A DNA stretch of 64,000 nt from Bradyrhizobium nanningense (lineage in GTDB: Bacteria > Pseudomonadota > Alphaproteobacteria > Rhizobiales > Xanthobacteraceae), in the NCBI RefSeq assembly GCF_004114535.1, contig NZ_LBJC01000033.1, positions 124,001 to 188,000 on the forward strand, written 5' to 3'. Shown one piece after another: positions 36,640 to 47,051 of the stretch; the stretch's first letter is position 1, and the number at the start of each line of letters is the position of its first letter. The position numbers and the translations under genes are program-made. The notes beneath the pieces were generated by a model, which saw only the letters and a program-made list of their open reading frames with translations, was not told the origin of the DNA and searched no databases.

Positions 36640-38451
36640 ATGCTCGAGATCGTCCGGCAGCAGATGATCTGCATCGTTGCGCCAGGCTGGACCGGCGGCG
36701 CTGAGGTTTCAAAGCAACTTCACGATGCCTTGGATGCCCTGCTGGACGACGTCGCAATGGTGCACTTCGCCTCGATCGGGCTGCTCCCGGCCTTGGCTGG
36801 TGCGCCGAACCAGCAGCCGGTGCTCGTGCTCGAGCTCGCGGTGGAGGAGGGCTTCCGCCCTTACGACCTGTTGTATCGCCTCGTCTACCATCACGACGGC
36901 GCGATGTGGGCGCTGTTCGGCTCCATGGTCGCTCCGGGCGTCGCCGTGCCCACGGCCAAGGACAAGCAGCAATTGCTGAGCCAATTGATGAGCTGGCACA
37001 GCATCGCCGACGGCGGCTTCGTCGGCGCCCGGGACCGGTCGGTCCGGCAGATCAAGATGGAGAGCGACCTGCTGGAGCAGACGCGCATCGAAGCGCGGAA
37101 GCTGAAGCCGAAATACGGCAACGACCGCACCGCCTTCGCGCTGGCGCTGGCACGTTGGGCTTATACCAATCCCCGCTTCGGATGGGCGGCCACGCCTGCG
37201 CCGCGATCCTATTGGCGCGGGAAGGGGGCGAGCATCGGTGCGAAGCTCGCTTATCCCGTGGCGGCGATCGTGCTGTGGTTCGTCGTACTCGGGATCGTCT
37301 GGACACTTCCGCGCGCCTATAACTGGTTCTTCGGCGAACCGGGGCACGTGGGGCGGGCCATCGAAGACGCCGTCACCAAGACGAGTGAATGCCTGCTGAC
37401 GATCAGCTGGCACGGGTTGCTGGCGTTCGCGGTCATTGCATTCCTTGTCTGGCTGTTCCTGGTGCCGCTGCCCGCTCAATTCGTGTCCTGGAGGCGCTGG
37501 CTCAACAGCGTTCAGCAAGAGCTCGATCGGCCGACGGACACGCTCTCGTCGCTGGCCACCTATGCGGGCGGCTGGATCATCGGCGTGCCGCTGCTGCTGG
37601 CCATCGCCGCGTGCGCGATCGCCTACACTTTCGCTCCATTGGCCTATGCGCTGGCTCCGGATTATATGCACACTGTCATCGAACCGAAGCTGCCAAAGCT
37701 GACCGGATTGCAGATCACGGGGATCGCGGTCGTCGCGATCGCCGCGGTGCTTGGCATCGGCACGCTGTTCTACTGGCTCAATCGCTATTTCACGGGGCTG
37801 AGCAAAAAGTTCTTTCATCCGCTCGAAGAGGACGTCCCGCGGGCCCAGCAGATTCATCCGTCGGTCGAACGATGCGAGGCCGACCTGGTCGGTGGCACCC
37901 AGCACATGTTCAGCCTCACCGAGCTGCGCGGTCCGCAATGGTGGAGCGCGTGGTGCATTCGACAGGCGCTGCGCATCGTGACCTTTGCCGGACGGGTGTT
38001 CTTCACGCAAGGCTGGCTCGGCAATGCGCCGGGCATCCATTTCGGCCATTGGCACATCATCGACAACGGTCGCCGCTTTCTGTTCTGCTCGAACTATGAC
38101 GGCAATTTCGGCGGCTATCTCGACGACTTCATCAACGGCGCGGCCGTCGGCACCACGCTGGCCTGGCGCTGGACCGAGCTTCATCCGCGCGCCCCGGCCC
38201 TGGAGGGACAGCCCGGCATTGCAAAGGCCCGTAGTTTTCCGCCGACGCGCTTTGTCATCTTCCGCGGCGTGAAGTGCGAGCTGAGATTCAAATCCTATGC
38301 GCGCGACAGCATGCTGCCGCATCTCTACCGTTTCGACGCCTGCAACCGGACGGTCGACCAGATCAACCTCGCCACGGGGCTGCGTGACGCCTTGTTCGGC
38401 GAGCGCAACGAGAAGAACGACGATCTGATCATGAGGGCCATCGAGACATGA
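36640..38451 (+). CDS. Four-helix membrane protein with two soluble domains, unknown function
   Basis: The 603-residue protein has a soluble N-terminal region (1-195), four membrane helices (about 204-222, 257-276, 312-332 and 357-380) and a C-terminal soluble region (390-603). The C-terminal part holds HWHIIDNGRRFLFCSNYDG and GGYLDDFI; the N-terminal part has a looser version (VHFASIGLLPAL ... PVLVLELAVEEG), so the two may be related alpha/beta domains. From memory such segments occur in proteins near peroxidases and may share the DyP-type ferredoxin fold; that is inference. GGAG precedes the ATG. It lies between a P450 and a DyP gene in one operon. Confidence 0.75.
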   Translation: MLEIVRQQMICIVAPGWTGGAEVSKQLHDALDALLDDVAMVHFASIGLLPALAGAPNQQPVLVLELAVEEGFRPYDLLYRLVYHHDGAMWALFGSMVAPGVAVPTAKDKQQLLSQLMSWHSIADGGFVGARDRSVRQIKMESDLLEQTRIEARKLKPKYGNDRTAFALALARWAYTNPRFGWAATPAPRSYWRGKGASIGAKLAYPVAAIVLWFVVLGIVWTLPRAYNWFFGEPGHVGRAIEDAVTKTSECLLTISWHGLLAFAVIAFLVWLFLVPLPAQFVSWRRWLNSVQQELDRPTDTLSSLATYAGGWIIGVPLLLAIAACAIAYTFAPLAYALAPDYMHTVIEPKLPKLTGLQITGIAVVAIAAVLGIGTLFYWLNRYFTGLSKKFFHPLEEDVPRAQQIHPSVERCEADLVGGTQHMFSLTELRGPQWWSAWCIRQALRIVTFAGRVFFTQGWLGNAPGIHFGHWHIIDNGRRFLFCSNYDGNFGGYLDDFINGAAVGTTLAWRWTELHPRAPALEGQPGIAKARSFPPTRFVIFRGVKCELRFKSYARDSMLPHLYRFDACNRTVDQINLATGLRDALFGERNEKNDDLIMRAIET

Positions 38452-39884
38452 AGCACGCTCCGCGACTCTCCGAGCAAAGTCACGACGTCCAGGGCATGTT
38501 GAAGAGCGGCTTCGGCTGGCTCAAATCCAGCCGTTTCTGGCTGCTGACGATCCGCGACGGCTGCGAGGACCAGGCGCGAGCCTGGCTCTCGCGTCTGGTC
38601 GACAGCAAGCTGGTCGTCAGTGCCAAATGCATCGCGAAGGGCAAGACCAAGCCGGAAGCGTCGATCGAAGAAGCCGTGTCGGTCGCTTTCAGCTTCGCAG
38701 GGCTCAAGAAACTCGGCTGCACCGAGGCCGAAACGCATCCGTTTCCGACGGCTTTCAGCAGCGGCATGGGGAGCGCATTGCGCCAAGATCTGTTGAGAGA
38801 CGCTCCGCGGGATGAATGGCGCTGGTCGGATGTCGAGGGCGCCGACGGCCGCCAGACTGTTCACATTCTCGTTGCGCAATGGTGGGTGCTCGGCGCAACC
38901 GCGCGAATGGAGGAGCCGGATCCGGCTGTGTTCGTCGTCAGGACCGTCGAGAACAATCCCTGCTCGTTTGCAGATAAGGACGGCGGATTGCGTGAGCCGT
39001 TCGGCTTCCGCGACGGCCTCGCGCAACCCGTGATCCGCGATCTCAGGGAAGAGGAGGGAGCCGCGCTGCGTCAGGCGCGAAAAGACGCCGGTCAGTTCTA
39101 TGAGGATCGTGTCGTCGAGCCCGGCGAATTCATTCTGGGCTATCGCAACGAGTATGACGAACTCACCTACTGCCCCAACGTGAATGAGTGGCCGCAATCG
39201 GGAGACCGCTTCACGCTGAACGGGAGCTACTTGGCGGTGCGGCAGATCGAGCAGTATGTCGATGCGTTCAGGCAGTTCGAAGCCGCAAATGACCAACAGA
39301 CCTGCGAAAGACTGATGGGACGTCGGAAGGACGGCATGCCGCTCGGATGGCAAGGTCCTCTGGGGTCGAATTCGGCGGCGGACGCCTTCCGTTATCGCGT
39401 CGAGGACGCAAATGGCTTCGTCTGTCCGAAGGGCGCGCATATCCGCCGATCCAACCCGCGCGACTCCTTGGGGATCGATGTGCAATCGAGCATCAAATCA
39501 TCGAAGCTGCACAGGCTGCTCCGCCGCGGGCGGCCTTATCGCGAGAAGACCGAGGCAGGAGATCGCGAAGGCATATTCTTCATCGCGTGCAATGCCGATC
39601 TCGAGCGCCAGTTCGAATTCATCCACCAGCGCTGGCTGCAAAACCCTCGTTTCGGCGCTCTCGACAAGCAGGACGATCCGATCGTGGGGTCACAGCCCAG
39701 CGGCAGGACCTTCACCGTTCCGGGATCGCCGAGCGGCAGCGAGGTCACACTGGCTTCGTTTACAGGCGCGCGTGGAGGCGGCTACTTCTTCCTGCCCGGG
39801 ATCGCGGCGCTCAAATTCATCGCCGAAGGTCGCGCCGGCGCGAAGCTCGGCCCAATGCACCGCCTTGAGGCGGCCGCCTCCTGA
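38448..39884 (+). CDS. DyP-type peroxidase (long form)
   Basis: This 478-residue haem peroxidase uses hydrogen peroxide to oxidise organic substrates. The key residues are seen: GFRDG with catalytic Asp189, proximal haem ligand His331 in GAHIRRSNPR, distal Arg359 in LLRRG, and IFFIACNADLERQFEFI. It is longer than the roughly 300-residue bacterial class A/B enzymes and nearer to the long class C/D forms. No Tat or Sec signal is present, so it should stay in the cytoplasm. Its start overlaps the upstream stop (ATGA), and it ends the four-gene unit, facing bpt with a 20-base gap. Confidence 0.92.
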   Translation: MKHAPRLSEQSHDVQGMLKSGFGWLKSSRFWLLTIRDGCEDQARAWLSRLVDSKLVVSAKCIAKGKTKPEASIEEAVSVAFSFAGLKKLGCTEAETHPFPTAFSSGMGSALRQDLLRDAPRDEWRWSDVEGADGRQTVHILVAQWWVLGATARMEEPDPAVFVVRTVENNPCSFADKDGGLREPFGFRDGLAQPVIRDLREEEGAALRQARKDAGQFYEDRVVEPGEFILGYRNEYDELTYCPNVNEWPQSGDRFTLNGSYLAVRQIEQYVDAFRQFEAANDQQTCERLMGRRKDGMPLGWQGPLGSNSAADAFRYRVEDANGFVCPKGAHIRRSNPRDSLGIDVQSSIKSSKLHRLLRRGRPYREKTEAGDREGIFFIACNADLERQFEFIHQRWLQNPRFGALDKQDDPIVGSQPSGRTFTVPGSPSGSEVTLASFTGARGGGYFFLPGIAALKFIAEGRAGAKLGPMHRLEAAAS

Positions 39885-39904
39885 AAGGCACGATTCCGGA
39901 AGTC

Positions 39905-40681
39905 TTAGTCCTGCGGCTCGGACGCTGCATCGCCCTGCGCGTCGATGCGCAGCCAGCCCGAGGGCGCGAGGCGCTGCTGCGGCAGGAAGCGGGCCTTGTA
40001 GTCCATCTTCTTGGAGCCCTCGATCCAGTAGCCGAGATAGACGTAAGGCAGCCCTTGCCGGCGGGCGCGGGCAATGTGGTCGAGGATCATGAAGGTGCCC
40101 ATCGAGCGGCTGACCTGGCTCGGCTCGAAGAACGAATAGACCATCGACAGGCCGTCGCTGAGCACATCGGTCAGCGCCACCGCGATCAGCTCCTCGCCGC
40201 GGCCGGTGAGACCGCTGTCGGGGCCGCGCTTGCGGTATTCGATGATGCGGGTCTCGACGTGGCTGTCCTCGACCATCATGGCGTAGTCGAGCACGGTCAT
40301 GTCTGCCATGCCGCCGTGGCGATGGCGGGCGTCGAGATAGGCCCGGAATACGGAATATTGCTCGGAGGTCGGCACCGCGCTGCGCTGCTCGCCGATGATG
40401 TCGGCATTGCGCGCCATCACCTTCCGGAAGTTGCGGGAGGGGCGGAACTCATTGGCGATGACCCGGACCGAGACGCAGGCGCGGCACTGGTCGCAGGCCG
40501 GCCGGTAGGCGATTGACTGGCTGCGGCGGAAGCCGCCATGGGTCAGGAGGTCATTGAGGTCGCCGGCCCGGTCCCCGACCAGATGCGTGAACACCTTCCG
40601 CTCGTGCCGGCCCGGCAGATAGGGGCAGGGGGAGGGCGCCGTAAGGTAAAACTGTGGGGTGTCGCGCGAGTGCTGGGTCAA
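39905..40681 (-). CDS. bpt: Aspartate/glutamate leucyltransferase (arginyltransferase-like)
   Basis: Bpt transfers leucine from tRNA to N-terminal Asp or Glu, marking proteins for ClpS/ClpAP. The 258-residue protein has [14 protein letters not shown] with its Cys, the [23 protein letters not shown] cluster of Cys residues and the C-terminal GNAT-like half with YVYLGYWI. The start is a TTG at 40681, which gives the usual N-terminus; AGG lies upstream. Confidence 0.93.
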   Translation of the reverse strand: MTQHSRDTPQFYLTAPSPCPYLPGRHERKVFTHLVGDRAGDLNDLLTHGGFRRSQSIAYRPACDQCRACVSVRVIANEFRPSRNFRKVMARNADIIGEQRSAVPTSEQYSVFRAYLDARHRHGGMADMTVLDYAMMVEDSHVETRIIEYRKRGPDSGLTGRGEELIAVALTDVLSDGLSMVYSFFEPSQVSRSMGTFMILDHIARARRQGLPYVYLGYWIEGSKKMDYKARFLPQQRLAPSGWLRIDAQGDAASEPQD

Positions 40682-40799
40682 GGGACGTCGTGGGCCTCCG
40701 AAGTGAATGTCAGCATCGCGCTACGGAGGCCCCTGGTCAATCGGTCTGCTGGGCGGGTCAGATCAGCCAGCGTAGTCGGTCCTGGTTGAGAATCCTTGA

Positions 40800-41342
40800 T
40801 CACCAGCTTCTGGCGCCCTGCGGCACCGGCGCGCGCACGGAATTGTTGATCACGACCGTCCCCAGCACGAAATCGTGCAGCAGCCGCCGGCGTCCGTTGA
40901 ACAGGCCGACCAGGACCACGAAGGGCGACAGGAACGAAACCGTCACCCAGAACAGCACGGCATGGGTGGCGCCAAGCACGAAATAGCCAGGCGCGCCGTA
41001 CCAGGTGCGCAGCTCCAGATCCATGATCCGCATGCCGATGGTCGCGGAAGACGGGCCGCCGATGCAGGCGCCGTAATAGACGATGGCCCAGATGACAGAG
41101 GCTGGCCAGGCCAGCCAGAATAGCGCCCAGCCGAGGCCGAGCGTGACCACGCCGAACAATGCGATGAAGAGGTAGCCGAGGATGACCGGCACCGAGATCA
41201 CGACCATGTCGATCAGGAAGGCGAACACCCGCCGCGTCGCAACGCCCCGGAATAGCTCCGGATGCAGATAGGGGTCGTAGGCGTGCGGCTGCACCCCGCC
41301 GTCATTGCGCCAGGCGCCTGAATTATCCGAATCGTACGACAT
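40800..41342 (-). CDS. RDD family membrane protein
   Basis: The 180-residue protein has the RDD domain: TRRVFAFLIDMVVIS with Arg and Asp in helix 1, then GPSSATIGMRIMDLEL and RRRLLHDFVLGTVVI. Three to four membrane helices are seen. Some RDD proteins act in sodium/proton exchange, but most are unassigned. ATG 41342 has GGAGGA upstream. It is on the same strand as bpt, 118 bases away. Confidence 0.9.
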   Translation of the reverse strand: MSYDSDNSGAWRNDGGVQPHAYDPYLHPELFRGVATRRVFAFLIDMVVISVPVILGYLFIALFGVVTLGLGWALFWLAWPASVIWAIVYYGACIGGPSSATIGMRIMDLELRTWYGAPGYFVLGATHAVLFWVTVSFLSPFVVLVGLFNGRRRLLHDFVLGTVVINNSVRAPVPQGARSW

Positions 41343-41472
41343 CGTCCGTCCTCCCAAGAGGAAAACCCCGTGGCAGGACATGGGAACAGGCCAGGCCCGT
41401 GCCAAGGGCGCGCGGCATTAACAAGCCGAAATATTCCGGCGATTCGGGGGCGGAGGCAGCCGTTCACGCAGC

Positions 41473-41573
41473 TGCCGTAGGGTGGGCAAAGGCGCGTAGC
41501 GCCGTGCCCAGCATTGCGCGCCGTTCTGCACGATGGATTGGTGGGCACGCTTCGCTTTGCCCACCCTACGGCA
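41473..41573. repeat. Palindromic intergenic repeat, family A, copy 2
   Basis: The outer arms are 19-base perfect complements (41473-41491 and 41555-41573), containing the same cgtagggtgggcaaag word as the copy at 13653. The right edge lies two bases from the hemB stop codon. Confidence 0.92.
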
Positions 41574-41575
41574 CC

Positions 41576-43247
<1,672 letters not shown>

Positions 43248-43774
43248 CGACAACGTCGCGGTCTACGATATTCTCGGGCCCCCGGACGCAGCGCAGCGCT
43301 GCCGGCGATGCGAAGCATTGTCCGCTGCGGTGCGCTGCCGAGCCGGGGCCCATGTCTCCGAAATCTGGCTTTGAAACATCTGGGTCCCGGCGCTCCGCTT
43401 CGCGGCGCTGGTCCGGGACACGAGAGTGTTTGGTCTTGGTTGACCGCTGGTTGCCTAAAATTTGCGGTAAGTTTTCGTTGACCAGCCGGTTTCGCCACAG
43501 CTCTTACGCGCCCGTTTCGAAACGAAGCGGGCCTGTTCTGGAATGCGACAACAGGGGCGGACGGAGGGTGAACAAGACCTTGCGAAGGTCAACAGAGGCT
43601 TTCGAAAAGTGCTTGTGGCACAGGCTTAATCCGCAATTCACTGTCTTAAATTCATGATCTCTTTATTCTCTTATTTAAGCCGATCTTCAAACGAGCCCCT
43701 TAAGTTGCACCTATCAGGCGGGACACAAGTTTCGTCGAATAAGTGTCGATAAAAACGACAACAGGGGAAGTGTC
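43248..43774. other. Intergenic region with family C palindromes upstream of the MarR-type gene
   Basis: The first half (43270-43425) is a GC-rich compound palindrome: gggcccccggacgcagcgcagcgct against gcggtgcgctgccgagccggggccc, then cgctccgcttcgcggcg. The second half is AT-richer (43640-43760) and holds no gene; it probably contains the promoter of the regulator gene, near agcgacttaaat-like words. Confidence 0.55.
43270..43425. repeat. Palindromic intergenic repeat, family C, long copy
   Basis: Outer words ccccggacgcagcgcagcgct and gctgcggtgcgctgccgagccgggg can pair, followed by a second hairpin (tcccggcgctccgcttcgcggcgctggtccggga). It shares ccccggacgca and ccgggacac with the element at 28826. 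Confidence 0.75.
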
Positions 43775-44293
43775 ATGATGAAAGCCGTCGCAACTGCGGC
43801 AGATACCGCAGAGCGCGTCTCCGGCCAGCAGGGTTCGGTGCAGTCGCTCTATCTGGAAGCTTTGACTCTGGTGGAGCGGCTGCATCGCCGGCTCCTCGAC
43901 GTGATCAAGGACGAATTCGATCGCCGCGGCCGTGCGGACATCAACTCGGTGCAGGCGCTCCTGCTCTACAACATCGGCGACAAGGAGCTGACCGCGGGCG
44001 AGCTGCGCACGCGCGGTTACTATCTCGGCTCCAACGTCTCCTACAATCTGAAGAAGCTCGTCGAGCTCGGCTTCCTCGATCATCAGCGCTCGCGCGTCGA
44101 TCGCCGCTCGGTGCGCATCCGCCTGACCCCGCAGGGTCAGGAAGTCCGCCGCATCGTCGATGCGCTCTACCAGAAGCACGTCAAGACGGTGGAGCAGGTC
44201 GGCGGCATCTCGGGCGAGGAATTCTCGACCCTCAACAAGTCGCTGCATCGCCTCGAGCGGTTCTGGACCGACCAGATCCTGTATCGGCTCTGA
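43775..44293 (+). CDS. MarR-type winged-helix regulator (LdtR-like)
   Basis: The 172-residue protein has a MarR winged helix: VQALLLYNIGDKELTAGELRTRGYYLGSNVSYNLKKLVELGFL and the wing HQRSRVDRRSVRIRLT. It resembles the LdtR family of rhizobiales, which in Liberibacter and Sinorhizobium controls an L,D-transpeptidase gene. AGGGGAAG suits ATG 43778 slightly better than 43775; the two differ by one Met. The target here is not seen. Confidence 0.88.
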   Translation: MMKAVATAADTAERVSGQQGSVQSLYLEALTLVERLHRRLLDVIKDEFDRRGRADINSVQALLLYNIGDKELTAGELRTRGYYLGSNVSYNLKKLVELGFLDHQRSRVDRRSVRIRLTPQGQEVRRIVDALYQKHVKTVEQVGGISGEEFSTLNKSLHRLERFWTDQILYRL

Positions 44294-44492
44294 TTTCTAG
44301 GGGATAAGGCCAAGCCGGCCCGCAACAAGACCGGCAAGCCTGCCCGAACGTGCCCGACTTCCCCAAGCGCGCCGGCCCGGAGTTGCCCCCGGGCCGGTGC
44401 GTTTACATTTTTTGCACCTGCGAAAAAATTCGCGGATGCGAGGAACCAGTTCCCGGCTCGACGCTTATCTCCTTCGGATTGGAGACAGGGCG

Positions 44493-44729
44493 ATGCTGGT
44501 CGAGCGCGGGCTTCAGGCGATGAACGTGGAACTCGTGAGCGAGGCCTACGCCATCGCCGCGAACTACCTTCGCCGTTCCGGCGCGATCCCCGATACGCTC
44601 GTCACCGACGAACGCCTGCTCGGGGTCATCATCAAGCTGCTCCAGCAAGGCGAATTCAACAAGATCAGGCTCGCCAACAAGGCGATCACGTGGTTCGAGA
44701 CCCAGTCCGAGGCCCGCGCGGTTGCCTGA
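44493..44729 (+). CDS. Small conserved-looking protein, unknown function
   Basis: The 78-residue product MLVERGLQAMNVELVSEA... is mostly helical, with the segment VTDERLLGVIIKLLQQGEFNKIRLANKAI. It starts after GGAGACAGGG; the frame is open further upstream, but an earlier start has no site. It is followed after 37 bases by another small gene. No domain is recognised. Confidence 0.65.
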   Translation: MLVERGLQAMNVELVSEAYAIAANYLRRSGAIPDTLVTDERLLGVIIKLLQQGEFNKIRLANKAITWFETQSEARAVA

Positions 44730-44766
44730 TCAACAATCCCAATACGTCGACCAACCAGAGGGTGCC

Positions 44767-44988
44767 ATGGAAGCCGCCATCGACCGCATCATGCAGACCT
44801 ATGACCTGCTCGCCAACCGCACCGCCGCGGCCAGCGAGGAGGCGAGGGCCAAGGTCACGAACTATCTCAACACATTGATGGAGGCCGGCGAGAAGGACCC
44901 GCACAGGTTGACCGTGTGCGGCCTAACCTATTTGCGCCAGCTCGATGGCAGCGTGGACCCGGTGAAGGCGGGGTATACGGGGTTGTGA
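44767..44988 (+). CDS. Small protein, unknown function
   Basis: The 73-residue product MEAAIDRIMQTYDLLANRTAAASEEARAKVTNYLNTLMEAGEKDPHRLTVCGLTYLRQLDG... is helical with a Cys near the end. AGAGGG precedes the ATG. It pairs with the small gene just upstream. Confidence 0.65.
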   Translation: MEAAIDRIMQTYDLLANRTAAASEEARAKVTNYLNTLMEAGEKDPHRLTVCGLTYLRQLDGSVDPVKAGYTGL

Positions 44989-45257
44989 TGCGACTTCTGC
45001 CGCAGCCGGCAGCTCCAGGCATGAGCAGTTAAGGCCCGAAGCGGCCCCATTCCGGATGAGGCGAACGGGCGGTTCCCTCCAACCGGCCCGATCCCCGAAA
45101 ACCTCCACTCTCCACCATATCTTGCATAAATATCAGGCCCGACCCGCAAATGCTTGGCCTGTTGCGGGCGATGTGGTAGATCGCGCGTGCTTCCGACCGC
45201 CACACCAGACCCGCCCGCAGCCCGCCAAAAGGCTGCGGCGGTGGAGATATTCGCAAG

Positions 45258-46556
45258 ATGACCGCACCCAAGACCGCCTCCGCGCCCGATTCGTTTTTCA
45301 CCGCCTCGCTTGAGCAGGCCGACCCCGAAATCGCCGCCGCCATCAGGGGCGAGCTCGGCCGGCAGCGCCATGAGGTCGAGCTGATCGCCTCCGAGAACAT
45401 CGTCAGCCGGGCCGTGCTGGAAGCGCAGGGTTCGGTGATGACCAACAAGTACGCAGAGGGTTATCCGGGCGCGCGCTACTACGGCGGTTGTGAGTGGGTC
45501 GACGTCGCCGAGAACCTCGCGATCGATCGCGCCAAGAAGCTGTTCGGCGCCGGTTTCGCCAACGTGCAGCCGAACTCCGGCAGCCAGATGAACCAGGCGG
45601 TGTTTCTGGCGCTGCTGCAGCCCGGCGACACCTTCATGGGCCTCGACCTCGCCGCCGGCGGCCATCTCACCCACGGCTCGCCCGTCAACATGAGCGGCAA
45701 GTGGTTCAAGGCCGCGCACTACACCGTGCGCCGCGAAGACCAGATCATCGACATGGATGCGGTGGCCAAGCAGGCCGAGCAGGTCAAGCCGAAGCTGATC
45801 ATCGCCGGTGGCTCGGCCTATTCGCGAGCGTGGGACTTCAAGCGCTTCCGCGAGATTGCGGACAGCGTCGGCGCCTACCTCCTGGTGGACATGGCGCACT
45901 TTGCCGGGCTCGTCGCCGGCGGCGTGCATGCCTCGCCGGTGCCGTACGCGCACGTCACCACCACCACGACGCACAAGTCGCTGCGCGGTCCGCGCGGCGG
46001 CCTCATGCTGTGGAATGACGAGACGCTGACCAAGAAGCTCAACTCGGCGATCTTCCCGGGCCTGCAGGGCGGTCCCCTGATGCACGTGATCGCGGCGAAG
46101 GCGGTTGCCTTCGGCGAGGCCCTGCGTCCGGACTTCAAGGTCTATGCCAAGAACGTCGTCGAGAACGCCAAGGCGCTGGCTGAGACCTTGAAGGGCCATG
46201 GTCTCGATATCGTCTCCGGCGGCACCGACAATCATCTGATGCTGGTCGATCTCCGGCCGAAGGGCCTGAAGGGCAATGTCTCGGAGAAGGCGCTGGTCCG
46301 CGCGGCCATCACCTGCAACAAGAACGGCATCCCGTTCGACCCGGAGTCGCCCTTCGTCACGTCAGGCATTCGGCTCGGCACGCCGGCCGCGACCAGCCGC
46401 GGGTTCGGCGTCGCCGAATTCCAGCAGGTCGGCGGCATGATCGCCGAGGTCCTCAATGCGATCGCGCAGTCCGCCGACGGCAAGGCGCCGCTGGTGGAAG
46501 CCGCGATCAAGGAACGGGTCAAGGCACTCACCGATCGGTTCCCGATCTATCAGTAA
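45258..46556 (+). CDS. glyA: Serine hydroxymethyltransferase
   Basis: GlyA converts serine and tetrahydrofolate to glycine and 5,10-methylene-THF, the main source of one-carbon units. The 432-residue protein has [10 protein letters not shown], the PLP lysine in [14 protein letters not shown] and the [16 protein letters not shown] box. It begins the glyA-nrdR-ribD-ribE block; nrdR starts 12 bases on. No riboswitch is evident in the 269-base gap upstream. Confidence 0.97.
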   Translation: MTAPKTASAPDSFFTASLEQADPEIAAAIRGELGRQRHEVELIASENIVSRAVLEAQGSVMTNKYAEGYPGARYYGGCEWVDVAENLAIDRAKKLFGAGFANVQPNSGSQMNQAVFLALLQPGDTFMGLDLAAGGHLTHGSPVNMSGKWFKAAHYTVRREDQIIDMDAVAKQAEQVKPKLIIAGGSAYSRAWDFKRFREIADSVGAYLLVDMAHFAGLVAGGVHASPVPYAHVTTTTTHKSLRGPRGGLMLWNDETLTKKLNSAIFPGLQGGPLMHVIAAKAVAFGEALRPDFKVYAKNVVENAKALAETLKGHGLDIVSGGTDNHLMLVDLRPKGLKGNVSEKALVRAAITCNKNGIPFDPESPFVTSGIRLGTPAATSRGFGVAEFQQVGGMIAEVLNAIAQSADGKAPLVEAAIKERVKALTDRFPIYQ

Positions 46557-46568
46557 GGCCTCAAGCGG

Positions 46569-47051
46569 ATGCGCTGTCCGAACTGCAACAGTCTCGATAC
46601 GCAGGTAAAGGACTCGCGTCCGACCGAGGACTCGTCCGTGATCCGCAGGCGGCGCGTATGCGTCGCCTGCAATTTCCGCTTTACCACCTTCGAGCGCGTG
46701 CAGCTGCGCGAGCTCACGGTGATCAAGCGCAACGGCCGCCGCGTGCCGTTCGATCGCGACAAGCTGATGCGCTCGGTGCAGATCTCGTTGCGCAAGCGGC
46801 AGGTCGAGCCGGAGCGCGTGGAGAAGATGGTCTCCACCATCGTGCGCGAGCTCGAGACCGGGGGCGAGGCCGAGATCTCGTCCGAGGTGATCGGCGAGAC
46901 CGTGATGGAGCATCTGCGGACGCTCGACGACGTCGCCTATGTGCGCTTCGCCTCGGTCTACCGCAATTTCCGCGAGGCCAAGGATTTCGCCGAGGTGCTC
47001 GGCGAGCTCTCCGGTGAGGAGGAAGCGCGGCTCGCCGCGATCCGCAAATGA
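46569..47051 (+). CDS. nrdR: Transcriptional repressor NrdR
   Basis: NrdR represses ribonucleotide reductase genes, sensing ATP/dATP through its ATP-cone. The 160-residue protein has the zinc ribbon Cys3, Cys6, Cys31, Cys34 and the ATP-cone starting [16 protein letters not shown]. The stop overlaps the ribD start (ATGA). The nrdR-rib linkage is common in bacteria. Confidence 0.97.
   Translation: MRCPNCNSLDTQVKDSRPTEDSSVIRRRRVCVACNFRFTTFERVQLRELTVIKRNGRRVPFDRDKLMRSVQISLRKRQVEPERVEKMVSTIVRELETGGEAEISSEVIGETVMEHLRTLDDVAYVRFASVYRNFREAKDFAEVLGELSGEEEARLAAIRK

Noticed and set aside
38286-38300. tRNA-like ttcaaatcct word
   Set aside because: It lies inside the membrane protein gene and has no cloverleaf around it.
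44989-45257. Possible riboswitch before glyA
   Set aside because: No recognisable glycine, SAM or folate riboswitch core could be seen in the gap.
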